Source of the DNA: Bacteroidales bacterium
GTDB taxonomy: Bacteria > Bacteroidota > Bacteroidia > Bacteroidales > UBA7960
Reading direction: 5' to 3'
Length of the DNA: 6,058 bases
NCBI GenBank assembly: GCA_007122745.1
Contig: SKTA01000238.1
Coordinates: 1-6,058 of the forward strand
The translations under genes were made by a program, and so were the position numbers. Shown here one piece after another: positions 1 to 5,669 of the stretch. The notes under the pieces are model-generated. The model saw only the letters and a program-made list of their open reading frames with translations. It searched no databases and had not been told where the DNA came from. How positions within the stretch are numbered: the first letter of the stretch is position 1; each line of letters begins with the position of its first letter.

Positions 1-13
1 CTTAACCTTAACC
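1..13 (-). repeat. Hexamer repeat giving tandem stop codons after sufE
   Basis: On the minus strand the 3' end of sufE reads GGTTAAGGTTAAG, two copies of a 6-base unit. Because the period is a multiple of three, both TAA triplets are in the sufE frame, so the second is a backup stop. The left edge of the window cuts here, so it cannot be seen whether the repeat continues. Confidence 0.6.
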
Positions 14-424
14 TTTAATCGCCAGTGCGTATAACTTCATTTGCTTGATCATGTTTACCAGGCCATTCGAACGGGTTTGCGAGAGGTGTTCTTTCAGTCC
101 GATCTCGTCAATGAATGACATGTCGGCATCGATGATCTCTCCCGGTTTCTGGCCTGACAGCACCCGAATGAGCAGCGCAACGATCCCTTTGGTGATCAGG
201 GCGTCGCTGTCGGCGCGGAAATAAACCTTACCCTCTTTCTCCTCAGCATGCAGCCATACCTGTGCCTGACATCCCCTGATGAGGTACTTCTCCTCTTTGT
301 ACTTGTTGTCGATGACCGGTAACGACTTTCCCATTTCAATGATGTAGTTGTACTTGTCCATCCAGTCATCAAACAATTCAAACTCTTCAACTACAGCTTG
401 TTCTTTTTCCTTTATTGAAGTCAT
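8..424 (-). CDS. sufE: SufE, sulfur acceptor/relay protein for the cysteine desulfurase
   Basis: SufE takes the persulfide sulfur from the active-site cysteine of SufS, stimulates the desulfurase, and passes sulfur on to SufB in the cytoplasm. The protein is 138 aa, the usual length. The acceptor cysteine is Cys52 in RGCQAQVWL, the family signature and the equivalent of Cys51 in E. coli SufE. The ADSDALITKG segment (about 71-80) and LSQTRSNGL (about 114-122) are also characteristic. It is the last suf gene in view, 37 bases after the sufS stop, and is probably co-transcribed with it. The leader is A-rich, with eight consecutive A residues and no Shine-Dalgarno match. An out-of-frame ATG overlaps the chosen start (ATGAATGAC), but only the second ATG opens the SufE frame. 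A second in-frame stop lies six bases after the first. The family call is very secure. Confidence 0.97.
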   Translation of the reverse strand: MTSIKEKEQAVVEEFELFDDWMDKYNYIIEMGKSLPVIDNKYKEEKYLIRGCQAQVWLHAEEKEGKVYFRADSDALITKGIVALLIRVLSGQKPGEIIDADMSFIDEIGLKEHLSQTRSNGLVNMIKQMKLYALAIKG

Positions 425-461
425 TCATTTTGGTTTTTGGAAGCGTTTTTTTTAAGAATCA

Positions 462-1682
462 TCATCCGAACATGTCTCTTACGGTTGAAAGGCCGTTCAT
501 AAGCACATCTATTTCCTCTTTGGTGTTGTAAGCGGCAAAAGAAACACGCACGGTACCGGGAATGTTGAAATAGGTCATGATGGGTTGGGCGCAATGGTGT
601 CCGGTACGTACTGCGATGCCCAGCTTATCAAGAATTGTTCCGGTATCATAAGGGTGGATGTCATTGAAGATAAACGACACAACCGCACTTCTTTCCCGGG
701 CTTCACCTATAAAACGGATGTTGTCCATTTGCTTTAAGCGGTCGATTATATAGCCAACCAGCTCCTTTTCGTGAGCGGCAATCTTTCCAAGTCCTGTTTC
801 CTGTAAAAACAGAATCGCTGTTTCCATCCCAAGCACGTCGGCCACATTTGGGGTTCCTGCCTCAAACTTAAAAGGGAGATCGTTATAGGTTGTTTTTGAA
901 AAACTAACTGAACTGATCATTTCGCCGCCGCCCTGCCAGGGTGGCATTTCGTTCAACAGGGCCTCCTTCCCATAAAGAACACCAACACCCATCGGGCCAT
1001 ACATTTTGTGTCCGGAAAAACAATAAAAGTCGCAATCCAGATCCTGTACGTCAACTGCCATGTGCGGTGTCGCCTGCGCACCGTCAATCAATACTGGAAC
1101 ATTCTGCAGGTGTGCCGTCTTGATGATCTCCTTGACCGGGTTGATTGTTCCCAATGCATTGCTCACGTGTGTTACGGCAACCAGCTTTGTGCGCTGGTTG
1201 AGCAATTTTTCAAAACCATCCATGTCCAAAGTCCCGTCAGGCTTCATCGGGATCACCTTCAGGGTTGCCTGATGACGTTCACAAGCCATTTGCCAGGGTA
1301 CAATGTTGGCGTGATGCTCCATCGCAGATATCAGGATCTCATCCCCCCCCTTCAGGAATTTCTGACTGAAGGAATCGGCAACCAGGTTGATGGCCTCTGT
1401 TGTTCCACGGGTAAAGATTACTTCGTGGTAATGCCGGGCATTGATATAATGTTGTATTGTTTTGCGTGCCTGTTCGTAAGCTTCCGTCGCCTGGCTGCTC
1501 AGAAAGTGGGCTCCCCGGTGGATGTTGCTGTTCTCATTTTCATAATACCGGATCAGGCGATCCAGCACAATGCGGGGCTTTTGAGTCGTAGCGGCATTGT
1601 CAAAATATACCAGTGAACGGTTGTTAACCTCCCTTTTCAGGATGGGAAACTGTTTGCGCAATATTTCAGGGTCAAAGCTCAT
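462..1682 (-). CDS. sufS: SufS, group II cysteine desulfurase (PLP-dependent)
   Basis: SufS converts L-cysteine to L-alanine and leaves a persulfide on its active-site cysteine, the sulfur source for SUF cluster assembly. The protein is 406 aa, the same length as E. coli SufS. The PLP Schiff-base lysine is Lys226 in SGHKMYGP. The catalytic cysteine is Cys364 in RTGHHCAQP, the short-loop motif of group II enzymes. Other PLP-pocket positions visible are His123-His124 (MEHHAN), Asp200 and Gln203 (DGAQ), and Arg379 in TVRVSFAAYN. The start ATG lies only 8 bases after the sufD stop, and sufE follows, which identifies it as SufS rather than IscS or a selenocysteine lyase with another role. It ends in two consecutive in-frame TGA codons. 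An eight-G run (minus strand) sits in codons 111-114, yet the frame is intact. Confidence 0.97.
   Translation of the reverse strand: MSFDPEILRKQFPILKREVNNRSLVYFDNAATTQKPRIVLDRLIRYYENENSNIHRGAHFLSSQATEAYEQARKTIQHYINARHYHEVIFTRGTTEAINLVADSFSQKFLKGGDEILISAMEHHANIVPWQMACERHQATLKVIPMKPDGTLDMDGFEKLLNQRTKLVAVTHVSNALGTINPVKEIIKTAHLQNVPVLIDGAQATPHMAVDVQDLDCDFYCFSGHKMYGPMGVGVLYGKEALLNEMPPWQGGGEMISSVSFSKTTYNDLPFKFEAGTPNVADVLGMETAILFLQETGLGKIAAHEKELVGYIIDRLKQMDNIRFIGEARERSAVVSFIFNDIHPYDTGTILDKLGIAVRTGHHCAQPIMTYFNIPGTVRVSFAAYNTKEEIDVLMNGLSTVRDMFG
1343..1350 (-). repeat. Run of eight G inside sufS
   Basis: The minus strand carries eight consecutive G within codons 111-114 of sufS (Lys-Gly-Gly-Asp, AAG GGG GGG GAT). 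It is the longest G/C homopolymer I noticed in the window. As sequenced, the frame is correct and the encoded residues suit the family. Such a run can cause replication slippage or sequencing error. Confidence 0.7.
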
Positions 1683-1690
1683 ACCAGGCG

Positions 1691-3097
1691 TTAGATTTTA
1701 CTCATATCAATGTTAAATGCAGTTGGTTCTTTGCTGTTGCAGTGCAACATACACTGATCACAGATGGAAAGCTCTCCTTTCAGGCGTTTTTCGACCAGAT
1801 GCTGTATCCGCTCCTGCAGTGCCTGGATAGAGATCTTTTGTACCACCTCGCCGGCGAATGCGATCATCATCAATTGTCTTGCCGTTCTTTCACACAAGCC
1901 CCTTGAGCGGAGATAGAACATCGCTTCCGGATCCAGCTGACCGACTGTAGCTCCGTGCGAGCATTTTACATCATCTGCGTAGATCTCCAGATGTGGCTGG
2001 GTGTTTGCTTTGGCATCATCGGTAAGCAGGATGTTCTTGTTGTTCTGATGTGCAACGGTATGTTGCGCGTGCCTCCTAACCATTACTTTTCCGGAAAAGA
2101 CAGCCCTGGCTTCATCATCCAGAATCCCTTTAAAGAGTTGGTTGCTGTAATTGTCTGGTGCTATGTGGTCGATGTAAACCTGGTTGTCAACGTGTTGGTT
2201 GCTGTCAACAAGATAAAGGCCAAAATGTTCCGACCGGCAGTTCGGTTCCGGCAGACTAACATCCAGGATGTTTTTGGTAAAACCTCCGTTAAGCGTGATC
2301 ATATTGCTATACACTGAGCTCGACTTTTTCTGCCGGATGAAAGTGTTGGTGATCAGGGCCGAATTTCGCCCTTTGTTCTGAATCTTGTAATGATCCACAA
2401 CAGCGTTGTCCTCTGCAAAAATCTCCGTGAGGATATTGGTAAAGCTTACGTTGTGTGTCAGCGAGTGATCGCAGTGTACCAGGGTGATTTTGCTCCCTTT
2501 TCCAACGATGATGAGGTGGCGGGGTTGTAAGAAGACCGGATGGTCGGCATTTACAATATTGATCAGCTGCACCGGTTTTTCCAGGGTAACACCGTCGGGC
2601 ACGTAGATAAACAAGCCGTCCTGAACGAAAGCTGTATTGAGTGCTGCAAGTTCATATACATCTGTTTTAGCCGCTTTGCCAAAGTACTGATCGACCAGTT
2701 CGGGATACACCTCCATGGCTTTTGCCAGACTTCCAATAATGGTGCCGTTATCCAGCTTGGTGAGGGGTGCGCTTTTATATACGAACCAGCCGTTAAGCAG
2801 GGTAATGCTGAATGTGTCGAGGTCATATACATCACACGTAAAGATCTTTTCGACATCCATGCTGCGGCTTTTGTTGCTGAAATCGAAAAAAAACTCCGTG
2901 TTCAGCAAGGGGGTCAGGTCGGTGAAACGCCAGTTTTCAAGCTGTTTGGACGGAAATCCGTTTTTTTCGAAACGTGACAGCGCATGCTGACGGATCCGGT
3001 TAACCAGTGGTGTCGCCAATTCCGTCATGGACTTTTGCTCCCGGTGAAAGAGCTCAATAAGCCGGTCTTTATTCAGTGAGGAATATGTTGTTTCCAT
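1691..3097 (-). CDS. sufD: SufD, scaffold subunit of the SufBC2D complex
   Basis: SufD pairs with SufB and two SufC subunits; the complex is the scaffold for cluster assembly, and SufD is needed for iron acquisition. From the ATG at 3097 the protein is 468 aa, longer than E. coli SufD (about 423 aa). The start of the core shows QLENWRFTDL (about 52-61). The middle is the beta-helix core, and the C-terminal helical segment that docks SufC follows it. The DDVKCSHGATVGQLD region (about 375-389) holds His381, the probable equivalent of E. coli SufD His360. The annotator could also begin at GTG 3106 (471 aa); I prefer the ATG because AAGAAG lies 8 bases before it but directly abuts the GTG. The C-terminal tail carries Cys446, Cys449 and Cys453 as CxxCxxxC, absent from E. 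coli SufD as I recall it. It lies between sufC (25 bases) and sufS (8 bases). Confidence 0.95.
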   Translation of the reverse strand: METTYSSLNKDRLIELFHREQKSMTELATPLVNRIRQHALSRFEKNGFPSKQLENWRFTDLTPLLNTEFFFDFSNKSRSMDVEKIFTCDVYDLDTFSITLLNGWFVYKSAPLTKLDNGTIIGSLAKAMEVYPELVDQYFGKAAKTDVYELAALNTAFVQDGLFIYVPDGVTLEKPVQLINIVNADHPVFLQPRHLIIVGKGSKITLVHCDHSLTHNVSFTNILTEIFAEDNAVVDHYKIQNKGRNSALITNTFIRQKKSSSVYSNMITLNGGFTKNILDVSLPEPNCRSEHFGLYLVDSNQHVDNQVYIDHIAPDNYSNQLFKGILDDEARAVFSGKVMVRRHAQHTVAHQNNKNILLTDDAKANTQPHLEIYADDVKCSHGATVGQLDPEAMFYLRSRGLCERTARQLMMIAFAGEVVQKISIQALQERIQHLVEKRLKGELSICDQCMLHCNSKEPTAFNIDMSKI

Positions 3098-3122
3098 TGT
3101 GTTCACTTCTTAAGTTCACAAA
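3098..3122 (-). promoter_or_regulatory. sufD ribosome binding region that decides the start
   Basis: The sufC-sufD gap contains the purine patch AAGAAG on the minus strand. It is 8 bases from ATG 3097, a normal spacing, but touches the alternative GTG at 3106. This favours the ATG. It is a weak Shine-Dalgarno match, and Bacteroidota often initiate without one, so the choice is only probable. Confidence 0.45.
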
Positions 3123-3881
3123 TTACACTCCGGCAGGAGCTTCCTTTTTTACCCATTCGTATCCCTTTTCTTCAAGTTCCAGCGCCAGGTTCTTGTCTCC
3201 GCTCTTGATGATGCGGCCATCATACAAAACATGCACGAAGTCGGGTGTGATATAATCCAGCAGGCGCTGATAATGGGTAATGACAACGGTTGCATTATCC
3301 GGGCGCCGGAGTTTGTTAACCCCATTTGCAACAACCTTGAGGGCATCGATGTCGAGGCCTGAGTCGGTCTCATCAAGGATGGCCAGGCGAGGTTCCAGCA
3401 AGGCCATCTGGAAAATTTCGTTCTTTTTCTTTTCTCCACCCGAGAAGCCTTCATTCACCGAACGATTGGTCAGTTTCGACTGGATGTCCACCATTTTCTT
3501 TTTCTCTTCCATGAGCCTGAGGAACTCCGCACCGGTCAAAGGGTCCAGTCCGAGATACTTTCTCTTTTCATTGATGGCCGTTCGCATGAAATTGGCAATG
3601 CTTACCCCGGGAATTTCCACAGGATACTGAAATCCAAGGAAGATTCCCTCCCGGGCACGTGTTTCGGCCGGTAGCTCAAGAAGATCCTTACCCATGTAAG
3701 TTACCGTGCCTTCATCCACGTCAAAAGTTTCGCGGCCTGCAATGACGCTCGCCAGGGTACTTTTCCCTGAACCGTTGGGGCCCATGATGGCGTGTACTTC
3801 ACCCTCCTTCACTTCAAGGTTAAGCCCTTTGATGATGGTTTTTCCGTTTATTGATGCTGAAAGATTCTTTATACTAAGCAT
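3123..3881 (-). CDS. sufC: SufC, ABC-type ATPase of the SUF scaffold
   Basis: SufC is a soluble ABC ATPase that dimerises on the SufB-SufD pair; its ATP cycle reshapes the scaffold to admit iron and form the cluster. It is not a transporter component, despite its fold. The protein is 252 aa, normal length. Walker A is GPNGSGKST at about 34-42 with Lys40. The Q-loop is Gln85 in FLGFQYP. The ABC signature is FSGGE at 146-150. Walker B is LAILDE, with catalytic Glu171, followed by Asp173 and the D-loop SGLD, and the switch His203 is in ITHYQ. Lys152 and Asp173, which form a SufC-specific salt bridge in E. coli, are both present. It starts 45 bases after the sufB stop, the widest gap inside the operon, and has no clear Shine-Dalgarno. 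Confidence 0.97.
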   Translation of the reverse strand: MLSIKNLSASINGKTIIKGLNLEVKEGEVHAIMGPNGSGKSTLASVIAGRETFDVDEGTVTYMGKDLLELPAETRAREGIFLGFQYPVEIPGVSIANFMRTAINEKRKYLGLDPLTGAEFLRLMEEKKKMVDIQSKLTNRSVNEGFSGGEKKKNEIFQMALLEPRLAILDETDSGLDIDALKVVANGVNKLRRPDNATVVITHYQRLLDYITPDFVHVLYDGRIIKSGDKNLALELEEKGYEWVKKEAPAGV

Positions 3882-3926
3882 GTCTGCAATGATTACCGTT
3901 ACTTTTCAACTGGTTACTTCCGTTTT

Positions 3927-5375
3927 TTATCCAACGCTTCCTTCAAGACTGATTGACAGGAGCTTTTGTGCTTCTACCGCGAACTCCATCGGGAGTTTTG
4001 ACAGCACCTCCTTGGCATAACCGTTCACGATCAGGCCAATGGCGCCCTCCATGTCAATGCCCCGCTGCAGGCAATAAAAGAGCTGATCCTCCGAGATCTT
4101 GCTTGTGGTTGCCTCATGTTCCACGATTGAGGACCTGTTGCCCACGTCCAGGTATGGAAAGGTGTGGGCGCCGCACTGGTCTCCAAGGAGCAAGGAGTCG
4201 CATTGTGAGAAATTTCGTGCATTTTCCGCTTTTTTACTGGTTTTTACCAGGCCGCGATAGCTGTTGTTGCTTCGCCCGGCGGAAATCCCCTTGCTGATGA
4301 TGGTGCTTCGGGTGTTTTTCCCAAGATGGATCATCTTGGTACCGGTGTCGGCCTGTTGCTTGTTGTTGGTAACAGCTACCGAATAAAACTCTCCGGTGCT
4401 GTTGTCTCCCCTCAGAATAAGACTCGGGTATTTCCATGTAACAGCTGAGCCTGTTTCAACCTGCGTCCAGGATATCTTTGAGTGTTCCCCTTCGCAGATA
4501 CCCCTCTTGGTTACGAAGTTATAAACGCCACCCTTACCCTCTTTGTCGCCCGGCCACCAGTTCTGTACGGTAGAATACTTCACTTCGGCATCCTTGTGGG
4601 CAATGATTTCAACAATGGCTGCATGCAGCTGATGTTCGTCGCGGATGGGAGCGGTACATCCTTCCATGTAGCTGACATAGCTTCCTTCTTCCGCAACAAT
4701 GAGTGTTCGTTCAAACTGGCCGGTGTTGGCCGCATTGATCCGGAAATAGGTTGATAGTTCGAGCGGACAGCGCACACCTTTGGGAATGTAAGCAAATGAA
4801 CCGTCGCTGAAGACAGCGGAGTTCAAGGCAGCAAAAAAGTTATCCGTGTAAGGCACCACGCTTCCCATGTGTTTTTTGATCAGTTCCGGATGCTTCTGCA
4901 AAGCCTCGGAAAAAGAGCAGAAGATCACGCCATGCTCTCCCAGTGTTTTTTTAAAGGTGGAGCCCACAGAAACACTGTCCATAACAGCATCAACGGCAAC
5001 CCCCGCGAGCGACTTTTGCTCATCAAGCGGAATGCCCAGCTTTTCAAAGGTTTCGAGAAGTTCCGGGTCCACTTCTTCCAGACTGTCGTATTTGGGTCTT
5101 TTGCGTGGCGCAGAATAGTAGATCAGGTCCTGATAATTGATGGGCGGGTATTCCACATGAGCCCATTCAGGCTCCTTAAGTGTTTGCCAATGCCTGAAAG
5201 CTTTTAAGCGGAACTCCAGCATAAACTCCGGTTCGTTCTTCTTTGCGGAGATAAACCGGATGGTGTCCTCTGTTAGTCCCGGAGGAGCCTGATCCATCTC
5301 AATGTCGGTGTAAAAACCATACTTATAGTCAGATCCGGTTACCTCCTGCAATATTTTATCACTGTCATTTTTCAT
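3927..5375 (-). CDS. sufB: SufB, core scaffold subunit of the SufBC2D complex
   Basis: SufB accepts sulfur from SufE and assembles the nascent cluster at its interface with SufD. The protein is 482 aa, against 495 in E. coli. The N-terminal part has SAKKNEPEFMLEFRLKA (about 43-59) and YYSAP (about 86-90). The core has PKGVRCPLELSTYFRIN (about 198-214) and YMEGCTAPIRD, where Cys240 is the probable sulfur-acceptor equivalent of E. coli Cys254. QCDSLLLGDQCGAHTFPY (391-408) contains Cys392, matching E. coli Cys405. HEATTSK contains His420 and Glu421, matching His433 and Glu434 at the SufD interface. The protein ends in the family-typical EFAVEAQKLLSISLE...VG. It lacks the CxxCxxxC that follows YYSAP in E. 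coli SufB; RKRPKYDSLEEVDPELL stands there, and no cysteine occurs before Cys153. It is the first gene after the predicted promoter. Confidence 0.97.
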   Translation of the reverse strand: MKNDSDKILQEVTGSDYKYGFYTDIEMDQAPPGLTEDTIRFISAKKNEPEFMLEFRLKAFRHWQTLKEPEWAHVEYPPINYQDLIYYSAPRKRPKYDSLEEVDPELLETFEKLGIPLDEQKSLAGVAVDAVMDSVSVGSTFKKTLGEHGVIFCSFSEALQKHPELIKKHMGSVVPYTDNFFAALNSAVFSDGSFAYIPKGVRCPLELSTYFRINAANTGQFERTLIVAEEGSYVSYMEGCTAPIRDEHQLHAAIVEIIAHKDAEVKYSTVQNWWPGDKEGKGGVYNFVTKRGICEGEHSKISWTQVETGSAVTWKYPSLILRGDNSTGEFYSVAVTNNKQQADTGTKMIHLGKNTRSTIISKGISAGRSNNSYRGLVKTSKKAENARNFSQCDSLLLGDQCGAHTFPYLDVGNRSSIVEHEATTSKISEDQLFYCLQRGIDMEGAIGLIVNGYAKEVLSKLPMEFAVEAQKLLSISLEGSVG

Positions 5376-5420
5376 GATCGGTTGCTATCTCTGTATCGGT
5401 ATACCTTTTTTCAAAACATC

Positions 5421-5437
5421 CCAAATGGCTTATTTGG
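5421..5437 (-). promoter_or_regulatory. Perfect 6-bp inverted repeat in the sufB leader (candidate operator)
   Basis: CCAAAT and ATTTGG arms flank a 5-base spacer, giving a 17-base element CCAAATGGCTTATTTGG on the plus strand. It lies about 45 bases before the sufB start and downstream of the predicted transcription start. The core fits CCxxA-N7-TxxGG, the spacing of the E. coli IscR type 2 site, but the inner Y/R positions of that consensus do not match. It could be a protein-binding site or a small leader hairpin; no regulator gene is in the window. Confidence 0.4.
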
Positions 5438-5455
5438 AATTATTTTAAATTGCCG

Positions 5456-5477
5456 TGCAAAGATATGAAACCTTGCA
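5456..5477 (-). promoter_or_regulatory. Imperfect palindrome over the suf -7 box (candidate operator)
   Basis: On the plus strand TGCAAAG (5456-5462) and CCTTGCA (5471-5477) form an inverted repeat with six of seven pairs matching, separated by 8 bases. One arm is the TTTGC part of the -7 element, so half of the match is explained by the promoter itself. The other arm is not. A repressor bound here would block the promoter. Confidence 0.35.
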
Positions 5478-5489
5478 CTCTTATTCAAT
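5458..5489 (-). promoter_or_regulatory. Predicted Bacteroidota-type promoter of the suf operon
   Basis: On the minus strand ATTG (5489-5486) is followed after exactly 20 bases by TATCTTTG (5465-5458), itself followed by CA. This matches the Bacteroidota primary sigma consensus TAnnTTTG at -7 with a TTG-containing -33 box 19-21 bases upstream. Transcription should start near 5451-5454, giving a leader of about 75-80 bases before the sufB ATG. It lies in the only sizeable gap before the operon. Confidence 0.78.
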
Positions 5490-5636
5490 GGGTATGATGA
5501 ATTTATATGAGAATAACACCGGAGGGGTGGAATATGTTTATGATCCACAAATAACTTCACCAATATGCAAATTACTTGTGTTAACTGTTTTCGATCTTGA
5601 GCTTTTAAACTGTGTTTCCTTACGGCATCAATATTC

Positions 5637-5657
5637 AGTTTGCCGTTTACCGTTTAC
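5637..5657 (-). repeat. Three tandem copies of a 7-base unit after the regulator stop
   Basis: On the minus strand, units GTAAACG (5657-5651), GTAAACG (5650-5644) and GCAAACT (5643-5637) follow head to tail, beginning 12 bases after the regulator stop codon. Short outer arms (TCAGT at 5635-5639 and ACTGA at 5656-5660 on the plus strand) could pair weakly. No T-run follows, so it is not a standard intrinsic terminator. Confidence 0.55.
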
Positions 5658-5669
5658 TGACCAGGTGCC

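Larger units (their letters stand above)
5376..5669. other. Intergenic region between the response regulator and sufB
   Basis: This 294-base AT-rich gap holds the heptamer repeat, the suf promoter and the two palindromes described separately. I see no convincing terminator for the regulator gene and no credible small gene. The plus-strand frame that begins here runs antisense into the regulator gene and looks like a chance ORF. Confidence 0.7.

Noticed and set aside
1008..1616. Plus-strand open frame of 202 codons opposite sufS
   Set aside because: It lies wholly antisense to a gene with complete catalytic motifs, has no recognisable domain or promoter, and looks like a shadow frame.
2540..2977. 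Plus-strand open frame of 145 codons opposite sufD
   Set aside because: It is antisense to an intact sufD, has no family resemblance, and several other shadow frames overlap it.
5517..5529. CACC-N5-GGTG stem as terminator of the regulator gene
   Set aside because: The stem is only four base pairs and no U-run follows on the minus strand.
5524..5552. Plus-strand GGAGG followed by ATG as a small gene start
   Set aside because: The frame ends after six codons, so the apparent ribosome site is incidental.
5564..5573. TAATTTGC on the minus strand as a second -7 box
   Set aside because: The spacing inside the element is one base short of TAnnTTTG, and a much better promoter lies downstream.
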